NCBI RefSeq assembly: GCF_009883055.1
Contig: NZ_WWVR01000001.1
Span: forward strand, 310,001 to 374,000
DNA from: Blautia sp. BIOML-A1
GTDB taxonomy: Bacteria > Bacillota > Clostridia > Lachnospirales > Lachnospiraceae
Length of the DNA stretch: 64,000 nucleotides
Reading direction: 5' to 3'
The notes below the pieces were generated by a model. That model searched no databases, was not told where the DNA came from, and was given only the letters and a program-made list of their open reading frames with translations. The translations under genes and the position numbers were made by a program. How positions within the stretch are numbered: the stretch's first letter is position 1; the number at the start of each line of letters is the position of its first letter. Positions 45,678 through 54,105 of this stretch are shown here, piece by piece.

Positions 45678-48600
45678 TTGAAAAAACAGATTGAACAATT
45701 ACTCAGCGGAAAATTCAAATACGACCAGCCACAGCTGCTTTTTTCAAAGGATAAGCTGTCCATCACTCTGGAAGCAGGAAAGACGATGCGGGGAGAACTG
45801 TATCTCGGAACAGAAGACAATGATAATATCAAGGGATACATAACTTCTTCGGACCGCAGATTTGTGCCGGGAAGCAGCCGTTTTTCGGGAACAATGGTAT
45901 GTGTTCCGTACGGAGCCGATGGAACAGGAATGCAGCCGGGAGAGGTATGCACAGGATGGCTGTGTGTCACCTCAAATGTAGGAGAATACAAGATCCCGTT
46001 CTCGATCGAGGCGAAGCAGAATGAAGAACAGGATTTTCTCAAAGAGATCAAAGACATAGAAACCTTCAAAAAAATTGCCGAAGAAGACTTTAAGACAGCT
46101 TATCGACTGTTCAAAAAGCCATCCTTTGCAGCTGTCATGGAGAAGGCGGACAACAAACAGAAGTCTCTGTACGTCGGACTTTCAGCGACAGCTACCAATT
46201 ACCAGAACCTGGAAGAATTTCTGATCGGCCTCGGAGAAAAGGAACCTGTTTCCGTTTCTCTTAAGACAACCTCAGCGGAATTTTTTGGACTCAGGGAATC
46301 CATTCAGGAATCTTTTGACATACACAAGAACGGATGGGGATATCTCAGACTGGAGATCGAGTCTACGGCAGAATTCCTGGAACCGGAACGCCATGTGATC
46401 ACACAGGAAGAATTTATCGGAAGCAGCTGTCGTATTAATTACATAGTACATACAGACAAAATCCAAAAAGGCAACCAGATTGGTGAGATCATCGTCAGAA
46501 GTCCGTATCAGGAGCTGGTCTATCATGTGACCGCTTCCAGAGGCGCACGTATCCGTGTTGACCTGAATATCGAAGAGAAGCGCCGCAGGGCAGCACTGGT
46601 CCGTGATTACATAGATTATCGTGAGGAAAAAACAGACTTCAGAACCTGGGCAGACAAAGCACATAAGGCACTGGAGAAGCTTCGTCAGTCCGGAAACGAA
46701 TATCCGGAATACCATTTGTTTGAAGCGTATCTTGCTTATCTGGAGGACAATCAGAGTCTTGCCAAGGAAATTCTCAAGTCCTGCCAGAGCAAGGAGTTTA
46801 CACGCGATGAACTGGAAGAAGCCGGCACCTACCTTTATCTGTGCACAATGGTGGGACTTTACAGAGACAAGGGACAGGCTCTTCAGAAGGTCCAGAATTT
46901 TTTCCGACAGAGATCTGACAGCTTCCAGCTGCTGTGGATCCTGCTTCAGATGGATCCGACCTATCAGAATTCTCCGTCCATGGCACTCTTTATGATGGAA
47001 GAACTGTATGAGAAGGGCTGTACCAGTCCGCTTCTTTATCTGGAGGCCTGGAACTGGATCAGCAGAGATATCTCCAATCTGCACAGACTTTCCCCGTTCT
47101 GGATGCAGGTATTCCATTATGCGGGCAGGAGGGGATTTCTGACCGAAGAATTGGTGATGCGGCTGGCGTATCTGTCAGGCTACGAAAAGAAATTCTATGG
47201 CTGTCTGTATAAGGCACTTGCCGCAGGCTATGATAAATTTCCATCCGATGATGTGCTGGAGGCCATCTGCAAATATGTCATGAAGGGAGATCCGCGCAAA
47301 TCGGTTTATTTCCGCTGGTTTTCTCTTGCTGTGCAGCGCGGTCTGAGGATCACAAGACTGTACGAATATTATATGGAAACAATGGATATTTCCTATCGAA
47401 GACAGCTTCCGAAGCCGCTTCTCATGTATTTTGCCTATAACGACAATTCTCTGGGAGATGCAAGGAAGGCTTATGTCTATGCCAGCGTGGTCACGTATAA
47501 GGACAGAGATCCGCAGACCTACGACAGCTATAAGGATACCATGAAGCGTTTTGCAAAACGCAAGGCAGAAGAGGGACAGATCGATGAGAACTATGCAATG
47601 CTTTATCAGGAATTCCTTCTGGAGCCGGTGGGAAGAGAGGCAGCAGACCGGATTGTAGAGAAACTGTTTACCAGCCGACTTTACTGTGATGATCCAAAGA
47701 TCCGCGAGGTGATCGTCTGCCACAGACAGTTCGCAGCACAGGAAATCTATCCATGCGTGAGAGGCGTTGCCTATCCGAGAATTTATACGGATGATGCGGT
47801 GCTTCTGTTCCGTGATGAAAAGCAGCGCTGTTACGCATCCACTGTACATTATAATATCAAGAAACTGATGGATGAATGTAATGCACTGGAAGGAATCCTC
47901 AAATGCGGCATAGAAGACGCCGGTGTTCTTCTGCATTACTGTGAAGGCCATGAACTGAATGGGAAAAACCTGGAGTATTTCCAGCAGCTGGCAGAGTCCG
48001 AGAGATGTACAGAGGAATACAGGAGCTTTCTGAGAAAGCAGATTCTGGATTATTATGCGGCACATGCAGATGGAGAAGATCTGGACCGTTATCTGTATAA
48101 ACTGGATTATCGGAAATATATGGAAGCAGACCGCAAGGTTCTCCTTGAAGTGCTGATCTCCAGAAGAATGTTCCGCCAGGCAATGAGCCTTGTAGAAGAG
48201 TATGGTTACGAGGGTGTTGAGATCAGCAGCCTTCTCAAGCTTACCAGCAGAATGATCCTCAAAAGTGATATGGCGGAGGATGATGAGCTTCTGGCACTGG
48301 CATCAGAAGTTTACAGAGAGGGAAAATATGACGAAGTTATCCTGCACTATTTGATGCTGTACCGCTTTGGACCGATCGGGGAGCTGCTCTCCATCTGGAA
48401 AAATGCCCGGGGCTTTGAAATGGATACCTATGATCTGGAAGAAAGAATTCTGGAGCTTCTGATCTTCACTTCTGACTACCGCAAGGAAGGTGAGGCTGTA
48501 CTGGAATCCTATGTAAGCCAGTCGGGTAAGGAACGGCTGATCGGTGCCTATCTGACCCAGATTTCTTATGGGGTTTTTGTCAAAGAATATACCATGAGTC

Positions 48601-49223
48601 CGTTTGTGAGAAGCAGACTGGAATACGCTTACACCAACCACTGGCCATTGAATCTGGTGTGCAGGCTGGCTCTTTTCCAGGAAATCTCCAAAGAAAAGGA
48701 TCCGAAACCGGAATATGTGGGAATGGAGAAAAGCATTCTGGAAGAGTGTGCAAGGGAGAACCTGACATTCGGATTTTTCCGAAGACTTTCTCCGGAGCTT
48801 CTGAGTCCATATCAGCTGGATGACAAGACCTTTGTGGAATGCCATGCACATCCGGGAGCCAGAGTGACACTGTTTTATGCACTGGACACGGGACTTGGCA
48901 CAGAACTGGAATATAAGTGTGAACCTCTAAGAGAAATTTATGAGGGGATTTTCGGAAGGACCTTTACCTTGTTTTATGGAGAGAATCTTCATTATTATTT
49001 CCAGATCGACAGAGAAAAAAGCACCAGAACGACTGCAGAGAGGGTGCTTAACATGAAGAAAATCGAGGGAAGTGCAGGAAGTAAGTATCAGCTTCTCAAT
49101 CAGATGCTTTCTGACAGAAGGCTGGATAAGAAACAGGAAGTAAAGGACGGGCTTAAGAATTATCTTCGCCAGGAACAATATGTAAAAGAAATGTTTACGA
49201 TAGATAGGGAAGACGGAAAATGA
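45678..49223 (+). CDS. DUF5717 family large helical-repeat protein
   Basis: 1181 residues, no signal peptide or membrane segment, so probably cytoplasmic. Two beta-rich segments come first (about 15-112, with GELYLGTEDNDNIKGYI and GWLCVTSNVGEYKIPFSI; and about 200-300, with HTDKIQKGNQIGEIIVRSP). From about 310 to 1000 it is an alpha-solenoid of TPR-like helix pairs (for example YPEYHLFEAYLAYLEDNQSL). A mixed C-terminal domain follows. The start is TTG 45678 with AGGTGA upstream. It overlaps the next gene by four bases (ATGA). I recognise the family label DUF5717 but no function. Long solenoids usually bind proteins. Confidence 0.85.
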   Translation: MKKQIEQLLSGKFKYDQPQLLFSKDKLSITLEAGKTMRGELYLGTEDNDNIKGYITSSDRRFVPGSSRFSGTMVCVPYGADGTGMQPGEVCTGWLCVTSNVGEYKIPFSIEAKQNEEQDFLKEIKDIETFKKIAEEDFKTAYRLFKKPSFAAVMEKADNKQKSLYVGLSATATNYQNLEEFLIGLGEKEPVSVSLKTTSAEFFGLRESIQESFDIHKNGWGYLRLEIESTAEFLEPERHVITQEEFIGSSCRINYIVHTDKIQKGNQIGEIIVRSPYQELVYHVTASRGARIRVDLNIEEKRRRAALVRDYIDYREEKTDFRTWADKAHKALEKLRQSGNEYPEYHLFEAYLAYLEDNQSLAKEILKSCQSKEFTRDELEEAGTYLYLCTMVGLYRDKGQALQKVQNFFRQRSDSFQLLWILLQMDPTYQNSPSMALFMMEELYEKGCTSPLLYLEAWNWISRDISNLHRLSPFWMQVFHYAGRRGFLTEELVMRLAYLSGYEKKFYGCLYKALAAGYDKFPSDDVLEAICKYVMKGDPRKSVYFRWFSLAVQRGLRITRLYEYYMETMDISYRRQLPKPLLMYFAYNDNSLGDARKAYVYASVVTYKDRDPQTYDSYKDTMKRFAKRKAEEGQIDENYAMLYQEFLLEPVGREAADRIVEKLFTSRLYCDDPKIREVIVCHRQFAAQEIYPCVRGVAYPRIYTDDAVLLFRDEKQRCYASTVHYNIKKLMDECNALEGILKCGIEDAGVLLHYCEGHELNGKNLEYFQQLAESERCTEEYRSFLRKQILDYYAAHADGEDLDRYLYKLDYRKYMEADRKVLLEVLISRRMFRQAMSLVEEYGYEGVEISSLLKLTSRMILKSDMAEDDELLALASEVYREGKYDEVILHYLMLYRFGPIGELLSIWKNARGFEMDTYDLEERILELLIFTSDYRKEGEAVLESYVSQSGKERLIGAYLTQISYGVFVKEYTMSPFVRSRLEYAYTNHWPLNLVCRLALFQEISKEKDPKPEYVGMEKSILEECARENLTFGFFRRLSPELLSPYQLDDKTFVECHAHPGARVTLFYALDTGLGTELEYKCEPLREIYEGIFGRTFTLFYGENLHYYFQIDREKSTRTTAERVLNMKKIEGSAGSKYQLLNQMLSDRRLDKKQEVKDGLKNYLRQEQYVKEMFTIDREDGK

Positions 49224-50470
49224 ACGAAACGAGAGATTTAATTATCGGAATCGACCTGAGAAATGACAGCTCCCAGCTTTGCTATTATGACCGAAATGCA
49301 GATGAACCACGTTCGCTTCCGGTAAAGGTAGGAAGCAGTCAGTATGAAGTGCCGACCTGTCTGTGCAGAAGAGTGGAACAGAAGGATTATTGCATCGGTA
49401 TTGAAGCGGAATATTTTGCAAGAGAAAAAGGAGGTTTTCTCATCGAAGACCTCTGTGGAATATCTCAAAGCCGGAATACTGTGCAGGTGGCAGGAGAGGA
49501 AAAGCAGCCATGGGAGATCCTTGCATATTTTCTGGAAGGAATGCTTAAACTCACTGGTGTTGCAGAGGTGAACAGAAATATCCGTTGTCTGACCGTGGCA
49601 ATGGAGTCACTGGATGACATCCAGGTCGAAAACCTCCAGAAAGCAGGAAAGCTTCTGGAGATTCCAGAGAACAGCTTTATCATCATGGATCATGAGGAAA
49701 GCTTCTATTATTATATCATGGGGCAAAAGGCTGAAACCTGGAACCGCAGTGTCGGTTGGTACAATTTTGACAATAATCATGTAACCTTTCGAAAGATGGT
49801 CATGAGTTCTGGTGCAAAACCGGTGATGGTAAAATTAGAAGATCCGATAGAGACAGATCTGAACGATACAGATGATGAGCAGAGAGATGCCGACTTTTAT
49901 ACCTTTGCCAAAAACACACTTGGAAATGAGCTGTATTCCAGCATTCAGATTGACGGAACGGGATTTGACCAGGAGTGGGCACAGAAATCTGTAAAACTTC
50001 TCTGCTACCAGAAGCGCAAGGTATTTTATGGAAACAATCTTTTTGCAAAAGGTGCCTGTGCGGCTGGTGCAGAGCGTTTTCTCACGCACAAACTGAAAGA
50101 TTACCGTTATCTGGGAAGTGCACTGGTTACAAAGAATGTCGGAATGGATATGCGTATTATGGGTGCACAGGCGTATTATCCGCTGATCGAAGCAGGAAGA
50201 AACTGGTATGAGTGCAGGGCTGAGTACGAACTGATCCTGGACGGCACGGATGAATTGATTTTTGTCGTTTCCCCGATGGGAGAGGGCGATAAGAAAAAAA
50301 TCGGCATGCGCCTTCCGGGCCTTCCAAAGCGTCCGAACAAAACCACCCGTCTGCACGTAAAGCTTCAGTATATTTCACAGAAAAAGTGCGAGATCACCGT
50401 GACAGATCTCGGTTTTGGTGAGATGTTCCCGGCGAGCGGCAAAGTATGGACAGAAGTCACAAGATGGTAA
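49220..50470 (+). CDS. DUF5716 family Hsp70-like protein
   Basis: 416 residues. By eye it follows Hsp70 in order. Phosphate loop 1: IIGIDLRNDSSQLCYYD (residues 8-24). The connecting helix and 'NEPTAA' region: LTVAMESLDDIQVENLQKAG then IIMDHEESFYYYIMG (124-168). Phosphate loop 2: GWYNFDNNHVTF (179-190). Adenosine-like motif: NLFAKGACAAGA (273-284). Last, a beta-sandwich stretch MRLPGLPKR to ITVTDLGFGEM that mirrors part of the DnaK substrate domain. The Gly-rich loops are degraded and the C-terminal helical lid is absent. ATP binding is possible but not assured. It is coupled to the DUF5717 gene (ATGA overlap) and followed 13 bases later by a TPR gene. Confidence 0.8.
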   Translation: MNETRDLIIGIDLRNDSSQLCYYDRNADEPRSLPVKVGSSQYEVPTCLCRRVEQKDYCIGIEAEYFAREKGGFLIEDLCGISQSRNTVQVAGEEKQPWEILAYFLEGMLKLTGVAEVNRNIRCLTVAMESLDDIQVENLQKAGKLLEIPENSFIIMDHEESFYYYIMGQKAETWNRSVGWYNFDNNHVTFRKMVMSSGAKPVMVKLEDPIETDLNDTDDEQRDADFYTFAKNTLGNELYSSIQIDGTGFDQEWAQKSVKLLCYQKRKVFYGNNLFAKGACAAGAERFLTHKLKDYRYLGSALVTKNVGMDMRIMGAQAYYPLIEAGRNWYECRAEYELILDGTDELIFVVSPMGEGDKKKIGMRLPGLPKRPNKTTRLHVKLQYISQKKCEITVTDLGFGEMFPASGKVWTEVTRW

Positions 50471-50482
50471 GGAGGGGATAAG

Positions 50483-51265
50483 ATGAGCGGATATATTTTA
50501 TGTCAGACACAAAAAGCAAAGATTCCGTATTATATCGAGAATATCAGCACAAATGTCTATTCCCTGGAAGAACTTTGCTATTATTTTTATCATAATCTTT
50601 ATCTTGTCGATGAGAGTATTCTGAATGAACAGCTGTGCAGATGGCTTCAGGAAGAACTGAATCTTCCGAAGCTGGCAGCAAAGCTTCGTTCCCTGTTTAC
50701 AAGGAATTTCAGCTTGGAAGAATTTCTGTATCCTGTGTTCAAGGAAATTAATTATCTCACCTACGAAGAAATGAAAAGCCTGAACCTGCAGATTCAGAAG
50801 CTGGCAGAAGAATCCCCACTTCTCAGAGCGAAATGCAAGGGTGACGCTCTGGTACAGAATGATATGTATGTGCAGGCAATCCAGGTCTATCAGAAGATTC
50901 TGGACGAAGAAAATATAGAGGAAGTCAGAGAAGGATTTACAGAATCCGTTTATCATAACCTGGGCTGTGCCTACAGTTATCTGTTTCAGATGGAAAAAGC
51001 CGTCGAGTGCTTCCGCAGGGCATATGAGGGCAGCAGAAGCCGGAAGGCACTGGAGACTTATCTCCTGGCAGTCGGCGTTACCAGAACCCCCGCAGAGTAT
51101 CAGAGCGTGGTAAGAAGACTCGGTGTAGAAAAAGAGGTTCTTCAGGATATCAAGGAGAAGCTGGCAAAATTTGGCAAAAAGCCGGAAGTTTCGGCTGACC
51201 TGGACAATCCGGATGAAATACTTCAAAAGCTCACCCGAGAATATCATAGAAGCACAGGTTCTTAA
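50483..51265 (+). CDS. TPR protein of the DUF5716/5717 module
   Basis: 260 residues, no signal peptide. A first helical half (to about 105) has no family I recognise. Two clear TPR units lie at about 112-190 (CKGDALVQNDMYVQAIQVYQ; YHNLGCAYSYLFQMEKAVECF), then a coiled, charged tail with LDNPDEILQKLTREY. RBS GGAGGGG, 13 bases after the DUF5716 gene. TPR proteins often act as co-chaperones or scaffolds, which would fit the Hsp70-like neighbour; this is inference. Confidence 0.82.
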   Translation: MSGYILCQTQKAKIPYYIENISTNVYSLEELCYYFYHNLYLVDESILNEQLCRWLQEELNLPKLAAKLRSLFTRNFSLEEFLYPVFKEINYLTYEEMKSLNLQIQKLAEESPLLRAKCKGDALVQNDMYVQAIQVYQKILDEENIEEVREGFTESVYHNLGCAYSYLFQMEKAVECFRRAYEGSRSRKALETYLLAVGVTRTPAEYQSVVRRLGVEKEVLQDIKEKLAKFGKKPEVSADLDNPDEILQKLTREYHRSTGS

Positions 51266-51324
51266 GCAGAAGTCCGGAATCGTCAAAAAATATCAGATCA
51301 AAATGGGAAATTCTCCAAATAGAC

Positions 51325-51353
51325 TGGACGAATCGTACAGAATCTGGTAAACT
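51325..51353 (+). promoter_or_regulatory. Promoter of the aldolase gene
   Basis: TGGACG (51325-51330) and TAAACT (51348-51353), 17-base spacer, with a TGG extended -10 element directly upstream of the -10 box. Confidence 0.6.
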
Positions 51354-51411
51354 AGACGTATAAATTGGAAGTGGTAAGACCAACTTCCGATAAGATTAGG
51401 AGGAATTTATC

Positions 51412-52275
51412 ATGTTAGTAAACGCTTCAGAAATGTTGAAAAAAGCAAAAGCTGGTCACTATGCAGTTGGTCAGTTCAACATTAACAACCTTGAGTGGAC
51501 AAAAGCAATCCTGCTTACAGCACAGGAACTCAACTCTCCGGTTATCCTCGGTGTATCCGAAGGTGCAGGAAAGTACATGACAGGCTACAAGACTGTTGTT
51601 GGTATGGTTAAGGGAATGATGGAAGAACTGAACATCACTGTTCCGGTTGCACTTCACCTTGATCACGGCAGCTATGAAGGATGCCTGAAATGTGTTGAAG
51701 CCGGATTTACATCTATCATGTTTGACGGTTCCCATTATCCGATCGAAGAGAACGTAGCAAAAACAAAAGAACTGGTTAAGATCGTTGCAGATCACGGAAT
51801 GTCCCTGGAAGCAGAAGTTGGTTCCATCGGCGGTGAAGAAGACGGTGTTGTAGGTATGGGTGAATGTGCAGATCCTAAGGAATGCAAGATGATCGCTGAT
51901 CTTGGTATCGACTTCCTTGCAGCAGGTATCGGTAACATCCATGGTAAATATCCGGCAAACTGGAAAGGTCTGAGCTTTGAGACTCTGGACGCTATCCAGC
52001 AGCTGACAGGAGATATGCCGCTCGTACTTCACGGTGGTACAGGTATCCCGGCTGATATGATCAAGAAAGCTATCGACCTTGGAGTATCCAAGATTAACGT
52101 AAATACAGAGTGCCAGCTTGCATTTGCTGCAGCTACACGTAAATACATCGAAGAAGGCAAGGATGAGCAGGGCAAAGGATATGACCCACGTAAACTTCTT
52201 GCTCCTGGATTCGAAGCAATCAAGGCTACTGTTAAAGAAAAAATGGAACTGTTTGGTTCTGTTGACAAAGCCTGA
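51412..52275 (+). CDS. fba: Class II fructose-bisphosphate aldolase
   Basis: 287 residues, zinc-dependent aldolase that splits fructose 1,6-bisphosphate in glycolysis. Motifs: GQFNINNLEW, the zinc site HLDHGSYEGC, FDGSHYP, and phosphate loops GIGNIHGKYP and LHGGTGIP. The codon bias matches the dnaK and OPT genes, a sign of high expression. RBS AGGAGG. Transcribed alone. Confidence 0.96.
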   Translation: MLVNASEMLKKAKAGHYAVGQFNINNLEWTKAILLTAQELNSPVILGVSEGAGKYMTGYKTVVGMVKGMMEELNITVPVALHLDHGSYEGCLKCVEAGFTSIMFDGSHYPIEENVAKTKELVKIVADHGMSLEAEVGSIGGEEDGVVGMGECADPKECKMIADLGIDFLAAGIGNIHGKYPANWKGLSFETLDAIQQLTGDMPLVLHGGTGIPADMIKKAIDLGVSKINVNTECQLAFAAATRKYIEEGKDEQGKGYDPRKLLAPGFEAIKATVKEKMELFGSVDKA

Positions 52276-52305
52276 GATTTATTCGTCCTGAACGACAAAC
52301 AATGA

Positions 52306-52351
52306 GAAAGCCCCGGAGAGGATTCACAGAATTTTTTCCAGGGTTTTCTTT
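52306..52351 (+). terminator. Probable terminator of the aldolase gene
   Basis: GAAAGCCCCGGA (52306-52317) pairs imperfectly with TCCAGGGTTTTC (52337-52348), then TTTC. One G-U pair and one mismatch. Confidence 0.55.
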
Positions 52352-52441
52352 CATTTCATAAAGGAAATTCTTCCATATAATAGAAAGGAAATTCCTTCAT
52401 ATAAAGTTGCGGGATATTTCTCTTCGTGGTAAGATGGCTCT

Positions 52442-53215
52442 ATGACAAAAAAAGAAGACATTATCATCATGAACTTTTCGGGAATTTACAGACAGCAGCA
52501 ATTCTGGCGGACCGGAGAAATACAGAGACAAAACATCTCCTGGGTGGAGGTACAGGAGCTTACGGGAAGCAACTGCTACTGCGATGAAGAGGCAGCGAAG
52601 GTTCTGAAAGAAAAACTGAAAAAATTTTCGGCAGAGGGAATGCATTTTATTGATTCCGGGAACTATCACTATATGAGCCGTATCTGGCTGGAGAAACTGG
52701 AAACCCCATTCCGGCTGGTTGCATTTGACAATCATACGGATATGCAGCTGCCGGCCTTTGGCGGACTGCTCTCCTGCGGAGGATGGATCGCAGCTTCCCT
52801 TGAGGAGCTTCCTCTTCTTGAGAAAGTGATCCTGATCGGGCCGGATCAGGAGGCCTTTGACCAGACGGAGCCAGTCTTTCGACAGAAGGTACAGTATTTA
52901 TCCAGAGAGAAACTGCGCATAATGACTCCAGAAGAAAAGAGAGCATTTTTTGAGAAGATGGAAATGGATTATCCGATGTACATCTCGGTTGACAAGGACG
53001 TTCTCTGTAAGGATGACGCTTCGACCACCTGGAGCCAGGGAGATATGACACTGGAAGAACTGTGTCAGTTTGTGGAAATTCTTCTGGATAAACAGCAGAT
53101 TCTGGGAATGGATGTCTGTGGAGAATGTGATCCGGATGCCTGCGACGGGAATCATCTGAATGACCGGGCAAACCAGGAACTTCTGAGAATATGGAAGGGA
53201 GACAAAAGCCTGTGA
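52442..53215 (+). CDS. Arginase/ureohydrolase-fold protein
   Basis: 257 residues. The metal-binding pattern of the ureohydrolase family is present: a histidine in DSGNYHYM, FDNHTDMQ (DxHxD), SVDKDVL (SxDxD) and a late GMDVCGECDPDA with a Glu. It is short and divergent from true arginases (about 300 residues), so the substrate (arginine, agmatine, formiminoglutamate or other) cannot be named. The downstream lgt-like gene starts inside its last codon, so the two are coupled. Confidence 0.78.
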   Translation: MTKKEDIIIMNFSGIYRQQQFWRTGEIQRQNISWVEVQELTGSNCYCDEEAAKVLKEKLKKFSAEGMHFIDSGNYHYMSRIWLEKLETPFRLVAFDNHTDMQLPAFGGLLSCGGWIAASLEELPLLEKVILIGPDQEAFDQTEPVFRQKVQYLSREKLRIMTPEEKRAFFEKMEMDYPMYISVDKDVLCKDDASTTWSQGDMTLEELCQFVEILLDKQQILGMDVCGECDPDACDGNHLNDRANQELLRIWKGDKSL

Positions 53216-53979
53216 AAAACGAACTCTTTACAATCGGACCGCTCACCGTATACGGATATGGTGCCATGATCGCACTTGGTGTGATCGCAGCCTGGATCGT
53301 GACCGAATGCAGGGCCAGGAAGCTCCGCCTCAGCAGTGACCATGTATTTGCCCTTGTCCTCTGGGGACTTCTGGGAGGACTTGTCTGTGCAAAGCTTCTT
53401 TACTGGATCACAGAATGGGATTCTGTGATGAAGGATCCGGGATTTCTTCTGGACACTCTGACAGACGGATTTGTAGTTTACGGAGGAATTATCGGAGGAA
53501 TTCTGGCAGGCTGGATCTACTGTCGGGCAAAAAAGATCAATTTCTGGGCATATTTCGACCTTGTAATGCCCTCCGTTGCACTGGCACAGGGGTTTGGGCG
53601 GATTGGCTGTCTGCTTGCAGGTTGCTGTTATGGAAAAGAGACGGACAGTATTCTGGCGATCACATTCCACGAATCGGAGTTTGCACCAAACAATGTGCCG
53701 CTGATCCCGACTGAAATTTATTCCAGCCTTTTGGACTTTGTACATTTCGGAATACTTCTGTTTATTGCCGGAAGAAAGAAGAAGGATGGTCAGGTGGCTG
53801 CCTGTTATCTCCTCTTTTACAGTATTGGAAGATTTATTCTGGAGTTTTTCCGGGGAGATCTGATCCGCGGAAGCGTTGGAGTACTGTCAACTTCTCAGTT
53901 TATCAGCCTGTTTATCGGTGTAGCAGGAATCCTGATTCTAATCCTCAGAAGCAGAGAAAATCCAGGCAGACATTCCTGA
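53212..53979 (+). CDS. lgt: Prolipoprotein diacylglyceryl transferase-like protein (divergent)
   Basis: 255 residues with about seven transmembrane helices. Lgt attaches diacylglycerol to the lipobox Cys of prolipoproteins. The Lgt features are GPLTVYGYGAMIALGV at the N-terminus, DGFVVYGGIIGG, and the signature region GFGRIGCLLAGCCYG, followed by PTEIYSSLLDF. In canonical Lgt the signature is GRxGNF; here Cys replaces the conserved Asn, so this is a divergent clade. I chose GTG 53212 (GTGA overlap with the upstream stop); ATG 53191 is also in frame. Confidence 0.82.
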   Translation: MKNELFTIGPLTVYGYGAMIALGVIAAWIVTECRARKLRLSSDHVFALVLWGLLGGLVCAKLLYWITEWDSVMKDPGFLLDTLTDGFVVYGGIIGGILAGWIYCRAKKINFWAYFDLVMPSVALAQGFGRIGCLLAGCCYGKETDSILAITFHESEFAPNNVPLIPTEIYSSLLDFVHFGILLFIAGRKKKDGQVAACYLLFYSIGRFILEFFRGDLIRGSVGVLSTSQFISLFIGVAGILILILRSRENPGRHS

Positions 53980-54105
53980 ATGGAATAAAAGCTTCCGGTG
54001 TTATAAGGCTGTGGATGGAGCGAACAGTAAGAAGTTCCCGGAAACAGACATAAACATCATGGCAGGTACATACCTTCTACAAAAGAAGGATGGAGGAGTC
54101 TGGCC

